From Fermentimonas sp. (GTDB taxonomy: Bacteria > Bacteroidota > Bacteroidia > Bacteroidales > Dysgonomonadaceae), in contig JAQVXD010000008.1 of assembly GCA_028709385.1 (NCBI GenBank), positions 1 through 64,000 of the forward strand: 64,000 bases of DNA. The letters run 5' to 3'. The position numbers and the translations under genes were made by a program. The notes under the pieces were generated by a model. It saw nothing but the letters and a program-made list of their open reading frames with translations, searched no databases and was not told the origin of the DNA. Below, in pieces: positions 1 through 9,239 of the stretch (the first letter of the stretch is position 1; the number at the start of each line of letters is the position of its first letter).

Positions 1-55
1 AATCATTTATAAAACAAACAAATTTAGATCATTAATCAACAAAATTGAACACACA

Positions 56-841
56 ATGAAAAAGTTATTTGCAATTTTAGCAATCTTCGGAATGATGTCT
101 GTAGGATTGTCTTCGGTTCTTTTCGCGCAAGAAACCACTCCTGAAGAACAAACAGAACAGGTAGCCGCTACTCAGGCACAGGTTCAAGAGGTTACAGGTG
201 GTATGCACCAGGCTCTTAAAGTTAAATTTATTGAAGGTGGTGCAGGTTTTATGAGTTCCATCGCTATCTGTTTGATACTTGGTCTGGCTTTCAGTCTAGA
301 AAGAATTATTTACCTTAGTTTAGCTGATGTAGATCCTGACTCATTCCTTAATAAAATTGGTGATGCATTAGACAGAGGTGATGTTGAGGCAGCGAAAGAC
401 ATAGCTCGCGACACAAGAGGGCCAATTGCTTCAATTGTTTACCAGGGTCTGTTACGACTGGACCAGGGAGCTGAGGAAGTAGAGAGATCAATCGTATCTT
501 ACGGAGGTGTACAATCAGGATTGCTTGAAAGAAACCTTTCATGGATTACCTTGTTTATCGGTATAGCTCCATCACTAGGATTCTTGGGAACTGTAATAGG
601 TATGGTTATTGCTTTCGATAATATCCAGAGAGCAGGGGATATGAGCCCGACAATTGTTGCCGGTGGTATGAAAGTAGCTTTGATCACTACAGTAGGTGGT
701 TTGATCGTTGCTATTATCCTTCAGATTATTTATAACTATATCCTATCAAAAATGGAAGGTATCCTAAATAAAATGGAAGATGCCTCAATCACTTTCCTGG
801 ATCAGGTTATAAAATATAACGTTAAATACAAAAATCTGTAA
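56..841 (+). CDS. exbB: MotA/TolQ/ExbB-family proton channel protein
   Basis: Probable stator subunit of an inner-membrane proton channel that energises TonB-dependent transport or a related envelope process. The 261-residue product starts with a signal-like hydrophobic stretch ending near an Ala-Gln (about residues 1-25). A membrane segment follows at about 65-85, then a cytoplasmic domain and two long C-terminal membrane helices (about 160-185 and 205-230) carrying the Gly/Pro/Thr-rich pattern of the family (GFLGTVIGMV, then AGGMKVALITTVGGL). The extra N-terminal signal-like segment is common in Bacteroidetes versions. It is first in a tight four-gene set, with two ExbD genes downstream. 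Family assignment is firm; the partner TonB system is not visible here. Confidence 0.9.
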   Translation: MKKLFAILAIFGMMSVGLSSVLFAQETTPEEQTEQVAATQAQVQEVTGGMHQALKVKFIEGGAGFMSSIAICLILGLAFSLERIIYLSLADVDPDSFLNKIGDALDRGDVEAAKDIARDTRGPIASIVYQGLLRLDQGAEEVERSIVSYGGVQSGLLERNLSWITLFIGIAPSLGFLGTVIGMVIAFDNIQRAGDMSPTIVAGGMKVALITTVGGLIVAIILQIIYNYILSKMEGILNKMEDASITFLDQVIKYNVKYKNL

Positions 842-845
842 TAAA

Positions 846-1325
846 ATGGCTGTAACTAAAATACATAGAACATCCAGACTAACCCTTATTGTAACAATAG
901 TTGTATCACTTATTGTATTAGGGCTATTCTTCTTCGGCGGACAAGTTCCGGAACACGAGAAGATTGGTGCTGATATGGCACAGCCTATTTTTACAGATAT
1001 TCTTTTGTACTGGATGTATGCACTTCTGATTATTACTATCGTTGTGCTTATTGCTTTTGCAATAGTTGACTTTGCCAGAGGATTAAAAGAAAATCCCAAA
1101 AAGGCACTGAGTGGTCTTTACGCAATTTTGGCACTTGCTGCATTATTAGTTGTTACTTATGTTATTGGTGATGGTACTTTACTTTCAATCCCGGGTTACG
1201 AAGGGACTGACAATGTACCGACAATATTAAAGATGACTGATATGTGGCTCTATTCAATGTATTTCATGCTGGCAATTACTATATTGGCTATTTTTATTAT
1301 GCCTTTAGTAACCAGGAAGAAATAG
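846..1325 (+). CDS. Three-TM membrane protein of the ExbB/ExbD operon
   Basis: The 159-residue product is very hydrophobic, with membrane segments at about 15-32, 55-78, 90-110 and 130-152. I do not recognise a catalytic domain. It starts 4 bases after the exbB stop and lies ahead of two exbD genes, a position seen for an uncharacterised membrane protein in Bacteroidales ExbB-ExbD operons. I infer an accessory part of the proton-channel complex. The prediction rests on hydrophobicity and position only. Confidence 0.75.
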   Translation: MAVTKIHRTSRLTLIVTIVVSLIVLGLFFFGGQVPEHEKIGADMAQPIFTDILLYWMYALLIITIVVLIAFAIVDFARGLKENPKKALSGLYAILALAALLVVTYVIGDGTLLSIPGYEGTDNVPTILKMTDMWLYSMYFMLAITILAIFIMPLVTRKK

Positions 1326-1347
1326 TAATTTTTAAGTAATTAAAGCA

Positions 1348-1364
1348 GATTCTCTTTGAGAATC
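1348..1364 (+). other. Perfect 7-bp hairpin between operon genes
   Basis: GATTCTC, a TTT loop and GAGAATC form a perfect stem in the 58-base gap before the first exbD gene. No U-run follows on the plus strand, so it does not look like a terminator. It could be a processing or stability element that separates exbB from exbD expression. This is seen in sequence only. Confidence 0.4.
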
Positions 1365-1383
1365 AGTAAAAAAAGGTTTAAAT

Positions 1384-2019
1384 ATGCCAAAATCAGATAG
1401 AAAAGTTCCGGCGCTAAATGCCAGTTCTATGGCTGACGTTTCGTTCCTGTTACTTTGTTACTTTTTGATGGTGTCAAGTATGGATGTCGATTCAGGATTG
1501 GCTCGACGATTACCGCCACCACCACAAAATGAACAGGAACAGTCTTCAGTAGATGTTCAGCGTAGAAACTTGTTAGTTGTACTGGTGAATGCTCAGAATG
1601 AGATTTTACTACAGGATCAGCAGGGAACTGTCATGTATGCTAACGAAAATGAATTACAAGATGGCTCAGGAAATCTTGCAATGAAAGATGTTGTTAAAGA
1701 ATTTGTATTGAATACTTCAAACAGTCCTGACTTACCGCAATTGATTGAAGAGGATTTCGGGCCACCAATTGGTACTGTGCCGGTTACCTCTAATCATGTA
1801 ATATCAATACAGAATGACGCTACTACGAGGTATAGTGCATATATAGCTGTTCAAAACGAAGTTGTTAGAGCTTATAATGAGCTAAGAAACGAGGGAGCCA
1901 GAAGATATTTTGGTACTTCGTACGAAGAACTGACAATTGATCAAAAAGAGCAGATAGATAAACTTTATCCTCAACGTATCTCAGAAGCTGAACCTAAAAA
2001 TTATGGAGGAGGAGAATAG
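1384..2019 (+). CDS. exbD: ExbD/TolR-family biopolymer transport protein
   Basis: This 211-residue protein has one membrane helix near the N-terminus (about residues 15-35). The motif SSMADVSFLLLCYF contains the conserved transmembrane aspartate of ExbD/TolR that takes part in proton passage. A proline-rich linker and a periplasmic domain follow. The periplasmic part is longer than in typical ExbD proteins of about 140 residues, with an extra segment in the middle. Its stop is 2 bases before the next ExbD gene, so the two are likely translated together and may form a heteromeric stator with the ExbB product. Confidence 0.88.
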   Translation: MPKSDRKVPALNASSMADVSFLLLCYFLMVSSMDVDSGLARRLPPPPQNEQEQSSVDVQRRNLLVVLVNAQNEILLQDQQGTVMYANENELQDGSGNLAMKDVVKEFVLNTSNSPDLPQLIEEDFGPPIGTVPVTSNHVISIQNDATTRYSAYIAVQNEVVRAYNELRNEGARRYFGTSYEELTIDQKEQIDKLYPQRISEAEPKNYGGGE

Positions 2020-2021
2020 TT

Positions 2022-2480
2022 ATGGGAAAATTTAATAAAAGTGGAAAAAGAGGGGTACCCGAGATGAATACATCATCAATGCCGGATATCGTTTTTGCTG
2101 TTCTCTTTTTCTTTATTATAACTACTACTTTACGTTCTGAAACTCTTATGGTGAGAATGAAACTTCCAACTGCATCAGAAATACAGAAACTGGAAAAGAA
2201 ATCTTTGGTGACCTATATAAATATAGGACCTCCACTGGATGCCCGACTAGGTACAGGTACACAAATGCAGTTGAATGATAGATTTGCTCAGGTAACAGAT
2301 ATTCAGAACTACATTGCACAGGAAAAAGCAAGTATGAATGAAGCTGATCAGCCCTTGATGACTGTTTCAATTAAAGCAGATGAAAATACTCGTATGCAGT
2401 ATATCACTGATGTTAAACAGGCATTAAGACAAGCTTATGCTTTAAAGATAAGCTATTCTGCCCGTAAAGGAGAGAATTAA
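2022..2480 (+). CDS. exbD: Second ExbD/TolR-family protein
   Basis: The 152-residue product has the ExbD architecture: a short basic cytoplasmic tail, one membrane helix with the conserved aspartate (SSMPDIVFAVLFFF) and a periplasmic domain of about 110 residues. It closes the operon, and a rho-independent terminator follows within 30 bases. Tandem, non-identical ExbD genes are common in Bacteroidetes. Whether they work together or with different partners cannot be told from sequence. Confidence 0.88.
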   Translation: MGKFNKSGKRGVPEMNTSSMPDIVFAVLFFFIITTTLRSETLMVRMKLPTASEIQKLEKKSLVTYINIGPPLDARLGTGTQMQLNDRFAQVTDIQNYIAQEKASMNEADQPLMTVSIKADENTRMQYITDVKQALRQAYALKISYSARKGEN

Positions 2481-2510
2481 GACTCATTCAAGATTTATAA
2501 TCATTAAAAA

Positions 2511-2541
2511 AACCGGATCCTAAAGAGGTCCGGTTTTTTTG
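2511..2541 (+). terminator. Rho-independent terminator of the exbBD operon
   Basis: The arm AACCGGATCC and the arm GGTCCGGTT form a GC-rich stem with one bulged base and a six-base loop. A run of T residues follows directly. It sits 30 bases after the last exbD stop. Confidence 0.85.
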
Positions 2542-2671
2542 TAGTATGTAATACTGTAATTTATATAGAGCCAGAGCCACTGTTATTTAAATATTGTCAA
2601 TGAATAAATTACTTTTTTGTTAATCTCAATATCTCAGTCTCAGTCTTTTATCTCTATCTATTCCTTTTCAA

Positions 2672-3916
2672 CTATTTTGGATTGCCTTCTTTAACCCATT
2701 TCATAACATTAGCGGGTGGACGTTGTGCAAGCAATTCTTTCTTCATGAAATCCATGTAAGGCATAACATGTTTAAAGAACTTGTAATATCCTTTACACAA
2801 GTAGTTTAATCCTTTATTGCCATATTTATCCTTTATAAATCTGTTTTTCGGGCATTCTCCGTAACAGGCAAAAAGGACATCACATTCACGGCATTGTTGT
2901 GGTAACTTATCAAACTTATCATTTCCAAATGCTTGTTGTACATCAGAATACATCATCGAAGTGAGTGTTTCGTTATATATATTACCCAGACGATATTCCG
3001 GAAATACAAAATGATCACATGAGTAAACATCTCCGTTGAACTCCATCACGCCGGCATGACCGCATGTTTTTGCCATTGTGCACACCCCCGGATTTTCTCC
3101 TACCCAGTTTGCTAAAGTAGAATCAAATATCTGTATAAAAATTTTACCCACATCTTCCTTAACCCATTCATCAAAAATAGCGCACAGAAAGTCGCCCCAT
3201 TTATCAGCAGGTACAGTATAAGGTGCAAGATCAGCTTCATGGTCAGCTTCTTTTGCTGTAGCCAGTTTGAGAAGTGAAATATTATCATTTGAATTGCTAT
3301 TGCGTATACGTTCTACAATAGGAGTGAATTGAATGTATTGACAACCTATTTCCTTAAAGAAACGATAAAATTCAAGTGGATAGTCTACATTATAATCATT
3401 AACCACCGCCATGCAGTTAAACTCCACACCATGCTTTTTCAAAAGCTCAATTCCCTTAATAACTCTGTGAAACGAGGGGCGTCCCATTTTATCCCGTCTG
3501 TATTCATCATGAAAATCTTGTGGTCCGTCGATGGATATACCAACTAAAAAATTGTTTTCTTTGAAGAATTTGCACCACTCATCATTGAGAAGCGTGCCAT
3601 TTGTCTGTATTGAGTTATCAATGTTTCTTCCGTTTGCATATTTTTTTTGCAGCTCTACTGCTTTTTTGTAAAACGAAAGCGGTCGCATAAGCGTTTCACC
3701 TCCATGCCAGGTAAACATTATATCAGGCATTGTTTGAGAGTCGATATACTGTTTTACAAACCTTTCAAGAAGTTCTTCACTCATTACCTGATTCTTCTTT
3801 TTGTAAAGATTTTCTTTCTCCAGATAATAGCAGTAATCACAGTCCAGATTGCACTTTGAGCCTACCGGCTTAAGCATTACGTATAGTGGTTTTGCGAATG
3901 GGGCAAATGTTGACAT
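2672..3916 (-). CDS. Anaerobic sulfatase-maturase-type radical SAM/SPASM enzyme
   Basis: Likely oxidises an active-site Cys or Ser of a sulfatase to formylglycine under anaerobic conditions. The 414-residue protein has the radical SAM cluster motif CNLDCDYCY (Cys22, Cys26, Cys29), then a TIM-barrel core. A C-terminal SPASM region has several cysteines, for example CGHAG, YSCDHF, CRECDVLFACYGECP and YLCKGY, for two auxiliary Fe-S clusters. Length matches the anSME family. No sulfatase gene lies in this window, so its substrate would be encoded elsewhere. It is transcribed away from the DoxX gene and shares a divergent intergenic region with it. Confidence 0.87.
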   Translation of the reverse strand: MSTFAPFAKPLYVMLKPVGSKCNLDCDYCYYLEKENLYKKKNQVMSEELLERFVKQYIDSQTMPDIMFTWHGGETLMRPLSFYKKAVELQKKYANGRNIDNSIQTNGTLLNDEWCKFFKENNFLVGISIDGPQDFHDEYRRDKMGRPSFHRVIKGIELLKKHGVEFNCMAVVNDYNVDYPLEFYRFFKEIGCQYIQFTPIVERIRNSNSNDNISLLKLATAKEADHEADLAPYTVPADKWGDFLCAIFDEWVKEDVGKIFIQIFDSTLANWVGENPGVCTMAKTCGHAGVMEFNGDVYSCDHFVFPEYRLGNIYNETLTSMMYSDVQQAFGNDKFDKLPQQCRECDVLFACYGECPKNRFIKDKYGNKGLNYLCKGYYKFFKHVMPYMDFMKKELLAQRPPANVMKWVKEGNPK

Positions 3917-3935
3917 ATCAATTTTATTTATAATA

Positions 3936-3943
3936 CAAAGATA
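3936..3943 (-). promoter_or_regulatory. Bacteroidetes-type -7 box for the radical SAM gene
   Basis: On the minus strand this reads TATCTTTG, matching the Bacteroidetes TAnnTTTG -7 consensus, 20 bases ahead of the start codon. I see no convincing TTTG -33 box at the proper distance. Confidence 0.5.
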
Positions 3944-4032
3944 AACAAATCAATGAAATTAGTGTTTTATTGGACATCGAATAATAGTTCACATAGTAAT
4001 TCATGAGATAAATTAAACTAATTTATAAAAAG

Positions 4033-4446
4033 ATGAACAAAGAAAAATTATTAAATATTGGTTGGTTGATACTAAGAGTTGGTATCGGTATATCGATTTT
4101 CTTACACGGGCTGCCTAAAATAATGGGAGGGTCAGAAACTTGGGCAATGGTGGGAAGCACAATGTCTAATTTCGGAATCGATTCAGGACATGCTTTCTGG
4201 GGTTTAATAGCAGCTTTAGCCGAAACAGTGGGAGGATTACTTTTCGCTCTGGGATTTTTGTTCCGTCCGGCAGCAATTGTGCTGACAGGTACAATGATTG
4301 TGGCATTGATTACTCATCTATCGATGGGAGATAATTTTATGGTTTTCGGTCATGCTCTGGACCTTTTAATTGTGTTTGCAGGTTCAATATTTATTGGAGC
4401 AGGTAAATACTCCTTAGACTCAAAATTACTCCCAAAAATAGTCTGA
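4033..4446 (+). CDS. DoxX-family membrane protein
   Basis: This 137-residue protein has four predicted membrane helices (about 8-28, 52-72, 78-98 and 108-128) and the DoxX pattern LRVGIGISIFLHGLPKI near the N-terminus. Family members are small inner-membrane proteins of unclear function, sometimes linked to thiol or quinone redox stress. It appears monocistronic, with its own terminator. Family call is good; the biochemical role is unknown. Confidence 0.85.
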   Translation: MNKEKLLNIGWLILRVGIGISIFLHGLPKIMGGSETWAMVGSTMSNFGIDSGHAFWGLIAALAETVGGLLFALGFLFRPAAIVLTGTMIVALITHLSMGDNFMVFGHALDLLIVFAGSIFIGAGKYSLDSKLLPKIV

Positions 4447-4476
4447 ATGATATAAGTGTTTTGATTGTATAATAAA

Positions 4477-4526
4477 AAATCCCCCTTCATCGTATTAAAC
4501 GTAGAAGGGGGATTTCTATTTTTTTA
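4477..4526 (+). terminator. Strong terminator after the DoxX gene
   Basis: AAATCCCCCTTC and GAAGGGGGATTT are perfectly complementary 12-base arms with a 15-base loop, followed by a T-rich stretch. The A-rich 5' side suggests it could also stop transcripts from the other strand, for example those leaving the SRP RNA gene. Confidence 0.85.
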
Positions 4527-4627
4527 ATTAATCAGATCAGTTGATTTGTTTTCCAACACATTTAGGCATTAAAAATTAAGTTAGTGAATTATTATCAATA
4601 AACACTTCAGTATATAAAATAAAAAGA

Positions 4628-4723
4628 GGGTAAGCTTACTATATCGCGCCGCTACAACCAACTACCCTTGCTTCGGTCAAGACCTGGGGGATTCATCGGG
4701 AGCTGGCCGTATAGGACTTACCC
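4628..4723 (-). ncRNA. ffs: Small bacterial SRP RNA (4.5S-type)
   Basis: Read on the minus strand, the 96-base sequence begins GGGTAAG and ends CTTACCC, closing a long hairpin. The apical part contains CAGGTC, a short loop, then GAAGCA, which fits the CAGG/AGCA symmetric internal loop recognised by the Ffh M domain. AAGGGTAG follows where E. coli 4.5S RNA has its asymmetric loop. A consensus promoter lies directly upstream and a T-rich run directly follows the closing stem. No reading frame explains the segment. Its protein partner Ffh is encoded about 5 kb away. A covariance-model search was not possible, so the call rests on manual folding and motif matching. Confidence 0.8.
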
Positions 4724-4728
4724 AACTG

Positions 4729-4760
4729 CAAAGATAAGACATTTTTTTAGCAGAAACAAA
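4729..4760 (-). promoter_or_regulatory. Consensus Bacteroidetes promoter of the SRP RNA gene
   Basis: On the minus strand TTTG (4760-4757), a 20-base spacer and TATCTTTG (4736-4729) match the TTTG / TAnnTTTG consensus. The predicted start of transcription falls at the first G residues of the RNA (about 4723), which independently supports its strand and 5' end. Confidence 0.8.
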
Positions 4761-4796
4761 AGAGTGAATTGATTTTTACTATTCAGCTCATTTTTT

Positions 4797-4804
4797 TATC
4801 TTTG
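4797..4804 (+). promoter_or_regulatory. Likely -7 box for pepT
   Basis: TATCTTTG matches the TAnnTTTG consensus 56 bases before the chosen pepT start. A T-rich stretch lies at the -33 position without a clear TTTG. It is back-to-back with the SRP RNA promoter. Confidence 0.5.
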
Positions 4805-4859
4805 TAATGCTAATGTAACTTTAACTTTGAAAAATTCATTTCAATCAAAAAGAAAAATA

Positions 4860-6083
4860 ATGACAATAGTAGATAGGTTTATTAAATACGCCCGTATAGA
4901 TACTCAATCTGACGAGAACAGTACTCAGACACCTAGTACGCAAAAGCAATTTAATCTTGCAAAAGAGGTTGAGAAAGAGGCCTTAGAAATGGGGCTTGTT
5001 GATGTGAGTCTGGATAATAACTGTTACCTGATGGCAACTCTGCCTTCAAATACAACTAAAAAAGTACCGGTGATAGGTTTTATTGCACATTTCGATACCA
5101 GTCCGGATATGAGCGGGAACAATGTAAACCCACGCATCGTAAAAGATTATGACGGTAAGGATATAATATTGAATGAAGCCAATAATGTAATCCTTTCACC
5201 TGATGATTTTCCTGAATTACTTTCTCACAAAGGCGAAGATATAATTGTAACAGATGGTACAACATTATTAGGTGCAGACGATAAAGCCGGTATTGCTGAG
5301 ATAATGAGTGCCATGCAGTACCTGATAGACCATCCGGAAATTGAACATGGAAAGATCAGGATTGCTTTTACCCCTGATGAAGAGATAGGACGCGGGGCAG
5401 ATAAATTTGATGTAGAAAAGTTTGGTGCTGAGTGGGCTTATACAATGGATGGTAGTGAAGTCGGTGAATTGGAATACGAAAATTTCAATGCTGCTTCCGC
5501 CAAGATTGAAATACAGGGACGAAATGTACATCCTGGATACGCTAAGGATAAGATGATAAATGCTTTGCACGTAGCAAATGAGTTGATATCTCTTTTGCCA
5601 AAAGAACAGCGACCGGAATATACAGAAGGATACGAGGGCTTTTATCATCTGATTTCAATGAATGGAACAGTTGAAGAAGCAAATTTGTCATTTATCATTC
5701 GTGATCATGACAGAGAGAAATTTGAAGATCGCAAAAAATTGCTGATGAGTTCTGTAGATTTATTAAATAAACAATATGACAACAGACTTAAACTGACTCT
5801 AAAGGATCAGTATTATAATATGAAAGAGAAGGTTGAACCGGTTATGCATATAGTAGATTATGCTTATCTTGCAATGCAGGAACTGGGCATTGAACCTAAA
5901 GTAAAACCAATACGCGGAGGTACAGACGGTTCCAAGCTCTCATTTATGGGTTTACCATGTCCTAATATTTTTGCAGGGGGAATGAATTTTCACGGCAAAT
6001 ATGAGTTTCTGCCGGTTCCATCATTAGATAAAGCATCAAAGGTTATAGTGAAAATAGCTGAACTGGTAGCGAGGGGTCAATAA
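4860..6083 (+). CDS. pepT: Peptidase T (tripeptidase, M20B family)
   Basis: Zinc aminotripeptidase that frees the N-terminal residue from tripeptides in the cytoplasm. I chose the ATG at 4860 (MTIVDRF) rather than an upstream in-frame TTG at 4827. This start gives 407 residues, close to the 408 of E. coli PepT, and puts the first metal histidine and aspartate of AHFDTSPD at 77 and 79, next to the E. coli positions. Further metal and catalytic motifs are LLGADDKAG and [10 protein letters not shown], and a late histidine occurs in NFHGKYE. gcvT follows 65 bases later on the same strand. Confidence 0.94.
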   Translation: MTIVDRFIKYARIDTQSDENSTQTPSTQKQFNLAKEVEKEALEMGLVDVSLDNNCYLMATLPSNTTKKVPVIGFIAHFDTSPDMSGNNVNPRIVKDYDGKDIILNEANNVILSPDDFPELLSHKGEDIIVTDGTTLLGADDKAGIAEIMSAMQYLIDHPEIEHGKIRIAFTPDEEIGRGADKFDVEKFGAEWAYTMDGSEVGELEYENFNAASAKIEIQGRNVHPGYAKDKMINALHVANELISLLPKEQRPEYTEGYEGFYHLISMNGTVEEANLSFIIRDHDREKFEDRKKLLMSSVDLLNKQYDNRLKLTLKDQYYNMKEKVEPVMHIVDYAYLAMQELGIEPKVKPIRGGTDGSKLSFMGLPCPNIFAGGMNFHGKYEFLPVPSLDKASKVIVKIAELVARGQ

Positions 6084-6148
6084 TTAGTGATTATAAGATT
6101 ATTTAATTGAAGATAAAAGCAACAACTTAACATCAAAAACAACACAAT

Positions 6149-7234
6149 ATGAAACATACACCTTTTACAGATACTCACATTAGTCTTGGAGCTAAAATGC
6201 ATGAGTTTGCCGGCTATAATATGCCAATTGAATATTCAGGTATTATTGATGAACATCAAACTGTAGTAAATTCTGTGGGAGTGTTTGATGTTTCTCACAT
6301 GGGTGAGTTTTGGGTAAAAGGTCCCAAAGCAGTTGAGTTTTTGCAGAAAGTGACCAGCAATGATGTAACAAATCTTCAAATTGGTAAAGCGCAGTATACC
6401 TGTTTTGTGAATGAAAACGGGGGTATAGTTGATGATTTTATCGTCTATTATTACGAACCGGAAAAATATCTTATGGTTGTCAACGCTGCCAATATTGAAA
6501 AGGACTGGGAGTGGTGCATGAAATGGAACACAATGGGTGCTGAGCTTGAGAATGCTTCAGCACATACTGCACAACTTGCAGTGCAGGGTCCGAAAGCAGA
6601 AGCTACTTTGCAAAAATTGACAGATACAGACCTTTCTGCTATTCCGTTCTATGGATTTACAACCTCAGCATTTGCAGGTGTAAAGAACGTGATAATCTCA
6701 AATACCGGTTACACCGGTGCAGGAGGTTTTGAACTTTACTTCTATCCGGAAGACGGAATGAAAATATGGAATACAGTATTCGAGGCAGGAGAAGAGTATG
6801 GCATTAAGCCTATCGGACTTGGAGCACGTGACACATTGCGTCTGGAAATGGGATATTGTCTCTACGGTAACGATCTGGATGACACAACTACTCCTTTGCA
6901 GGCCGGTCTTGGATGGATTACTAAATTTGCTGATAATAAACCCTTCGTTGGCAGAGAAGTATTGGAAAAAGAGAAGTCTAGGGGCGTGTCACGCAAGTTG
7001 TGTTGCTTTGAATTAATTGATAAAGGTATTCCACGACAAGGATACGAGATTGTTACTGATACTGGTGATGTTATCGGGAATGTAACATCAGGCACAATGT
7101 CTCCCATGTTGAAAAAAGGTATTGGAATGGGATACGTAAAGCCTGAATTTGCAAAAGCAGGAAACGAAATATTTATAAAGGTGCGTAACAGAAATTTAAA
7201 AGCAGTAGTAGTTAAACCACCTTTCAGAAAATAA
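6149..7234 (+). CDS. gcvT: Glycine cleavage system aminomethyltransferase (T protein)
   Basis: Transfers the methylene group from the aminomethyl-lipoyl H protein to tetrahydrofolate and releases ammonia. The 361-residue length is normal. It begins with [16 protein letters not shown], has the folate-domain motif VFDVSHMGE near residue 47, [11 protein letters not shown] in the middle and the C-terminal barrel motif [12 protein letters not shown]. The other glycine-cleavage genes (H, P, L) are not nearby. folD, another one-carbon gene, is 1.1 kb away on the opposite strand. Confidence 0.95.
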   Translation: MKHTPFTDTHISLGAKMHEFAGYNMPIEYSGIIDEHQTVVNSVGVFDVSHMGEFWVKGPKAVEFLQKVTSNDVTNLQIGKAQYTCFVNENGGIVDDFIVYYYEPEKYLMVVNAANIEKDWEWCMKWNTMGAELENASAHTAQLAVQGPKAEATLQKLTDTDLSAIPFYGFTTSAFAGVKNVIISNTGYTGAGGFELYFYPEDGMKIWNTVFEAGEEYGIKPIGLGARDTLRLEMGYCLYGNDLDDTTTPLQAGLGWITKFADNKPFVGREVLEKEKSRGVSRKLCCFELIDKGIPRQGYEIVTDTGDVIGNVTSGTMSPMLKKGIGMGYVKPEFAKAGNEIFIKVRNRNLKAVVVKPPFRK

Positions 7235-7262
7235 TAAGCATACTTGCAATTCTCCTGTTCTT

Positions 7263-8258
7263 ATGGCAAACAAAGCTAGAATAGCTAAGAATGTTTTCTT
7301 TATTCTTGGTGCACTTACACTAGGAATAATGATTTATAAAATCGGATTAGAAAACATCTGGCATGAAATAAAACAAACCGGATGGTGGTTTGTGCCTATC
7401 CTCTCAATGTGGATAGTTATATATCTATTAAATACAATAACATTTTACATAATTCTGCGTGACGGTAGCCCTGAGTCTGAGAAAGTCAGTTTCATCAGAC
7501 TCTTCAAGCTCACCATAAGCGGTTTCGCGATCAATTACATCACCCCGTTTGGATTAATGGGTGGTGAACCTTATAAAATCATTGAACTTAAGGATGAACT
7601 CGGGATACAGAAAGCCACATCATCTGTTTTGTTAACCACGATGATGCATTTCGTTTCTCATTTTTTATTCTGGGTGATTACAATACCTATGTTGTTTTTC
7701 TTGGTTCCGGTTATTTCAGATTCAATTGAGATAGGGTTAATAATCTCAGGAGGCACAGCATTCTTACTCCTGCTCTGGGCATATAGAATCTACGCCAAAG
7801 GAGGTGTCAACAGGGCACTGATTATATCAAGCAAACTCCCTTTTGTAGGGAAACGAATCAGAATTTATAAAGAAAAGCATCAGGAGAAAATCGACCAGAT
7901 GGATGTATTGATAGCAGATCTATATCAGAACAGGAAAAAGGATTTTATTGCATCACTATCCATCGAGCTTTTATCACGTTTTCTGATATGTTTTGAGATT
8001 ATGCTCATGATGAAAGCAGTCAAAGTGCCTGTTACTCTTGTTCAGAGTGTACTTATTGAATCAATACAATCACTTATTTCAAATCTGTTTTTCTTTATGC
8101 CCATGCAGATGGGAGCACGTGAAGGCGGCTTTGTAATAATTTATGGTATTCTTTCTTTACCGGTTGCTTATGGAGTATTTGTCAGTCTTTGTAAAAGGAT
8201 CCGGGAGCTCTTTTGGACATTAATTGGTGTTTTGTTGATTAAAGCGGAAAGACGTTAG
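7263..8258 (+). CDS. Lysylphosphatidylglycerol synthase TM region / UPF0104-type membrane protein
   Basis: The 331-residue integral membrane protein has about seven or eight helices. It contains NYITPFGLMGGEPYKI and, near the C-terminus, PMQMGAREGGF, which are the conserved membrane-loop motifs of the LPG-synthase-TM family. The soluble synthase domain of MprF is absent, so this is a flippase-type or unknown-substrate member. It starts 28 bases after gcvT. Alternative reading: polyisoprenoid or lipid transport. Function is not established. Confidence 0.8.
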   Translation: MANKARIAKNVFFILGALTLGIMIYKIGLENIWHEIKQTGWWFVPILSMWIVIYLLNTITFYIILRDGSPESEKVSFIRLFKLTISGFAINYITPFGLMGGEPYKIIELKDELGIQKATSSVLLTTMMHFVSHFLFWVITIPMLFFLVPVISDSIEIGLIISGGTAFLLLLWAYRIYAKGGVNRALIISSKLPFVGKRIRIYKEKHQEKIDQMDVLIADLYQNRKKDFIASLSIELLSRFLICFEIMLMMKAVKVPVTLVQSVLIESIQSLISNLFFFMPMQMGAREGGFVIIYGILSLPVAYGVFVSLCKRIRELFWTLIGVLLIKAERR

Positions 8259-8337
8259 GGGGCGGTAGTGTAAATTAAACTGTTTCAGGTTTATAAAGTA
8301 TACCCTGAATATCTAAACAATTGAGGTGTTTTCCTTC

Positions 8338-9222
8338 TTAAGAAGTGTATATTACCTTTTTACCTGCCAAAAGGGTGTTTTTTAATAATGAAACTATTGT
8401 CATGGGACCAACACCGCCCGGTACAGGAGTAATATATGAGCATTTTGGGGCTACTTCATCAAACTTGACATCTCCTTTAAGTTTAAATCCCGATTTAGTT
8501 TTATCACTTGGCACTCTTGTTGTGCCCACATCTATAACTACTGTACCCTCTTTTACCATATCTCCTGTAAGAAATTCAGGAACACCGAGAGCAGCAATAA
8601 TAATATCTGCCTCAAGACAAATCTCTTTAATATTCTTCGTTCTGCTGTGACAGATGGTAACAGTGCAATCACCGGGGTACGCTTTTTGAAGCATCAGCAT
8701 CGAAACAGGCTTTCCTACGATATTGCTTCTTCCTAGTACCACACAGTGTTTTCCTTTTGTTTCAATGCTATATCTCTTGAGCAGCTCCAGTATTCCTGAT
8801 GGAGTTGCAGACAGAAAACAGGGCATCCCTAGAGACATACGCCCAACATTTACAGGATGAAAGCCGTCAACATCTTTACGGTAATCAATTGCTTCTGTTA
8901 TTTTGATTTCTGAAATATGATCGGGTAGGGGCAACTGTACAATGAATCCGTCGATATCAGCATCCTTGTTCAGTCGGTCAACACAAGCAAGCAGCTCCTC
9001 TTCAGTTACATCATCTTCATATCTGATAAGAGTAGATTTAAATCCAACCTGTTCACACGCTTTCACCTTGTTAGCAACATAAGTTTCGCTACCCCCATCA
9101 TGACCTACCAAGACTGCAGCAAGATGAGGTGTTTTACCTCCGGCTGCTTTAATCTGTTTTACCTCTTCGGCAATTTCACTTTTTATCTGTGCTGAAACAG
9201 CTTTCCCGTCAATCAAATTCAT
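8338..9222 (-). CDS. folD: Methylenetetrahydrofolate dehydrogenase/cyclohydrolase
   Basis: Bifunctional enzyme interconverting 5,10-methylene-THF, methenyl-THF and 10-formyl-THF with NADP. The 294-residue product starts [16 protein letters not shown]. It has the catalytic segment with [10 protein letters not shown] (Tyr and Lys near residues 49-53), GFIVQLPLP near 96, the Rossmann motif [15 protein letters not shown] and the C-terminal [11 protein letters not shown] signature. It lies 17 bases downstream of ffh on the same strand and is probably co-transcribed. A weak inverted repeat (TTCAGG/CCTGAA, 8284-8309) sits in the gap to the convergent gene. Confidence 0.95.
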   Translation of the reverse strand: MNLIDGKAVSAQIKSEIAEEVKQIKAAGGKTPHLAAVLVGHDGGSETYVANKVKACEQVGFKSTLIRYEDDVTEEELLACVDRLNKDADIDGFIVQLPLPDHISEIKITEAIDYRKDVDGFHPVNVGRMSLGMPCFLSATPSGILELLKRYSIETKGKHCVVLGRSNIVGKPVSMLMLQKAYPGDCTVTICHSRTKNIKEICLEADIIIAALGVPEFLTGDMVKEGTVVIDVGTTRVPSDKTKSGFKLKGDVKFDEVAPKCSYITPVPGGVGPMTIVSLLKNTLLAGKKVIYTS

Positions 9223-9239
9223 TTTTCAAAGTATATTGG

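Noticed and set aside
1348-1364. Terminator between the membrane protein and exbD
   Set aside because: The hairpin lacks a following U-run on the plus strand, and the genes around it form a typical operon.
4628-4723. Riboswitch or tRNA in the pepT upstream region
   Set aside because: The minus-strand fold, SRP core motif and minus-strand promoter fit an SRP RNA. No tRNA T-arm motif is present.
4827-4859. TTG start for pepT giving an extra 11 residues
   Set aside because: The ATG at 4860 gives the family-typical N-terminus and places metal ligands at family positions.
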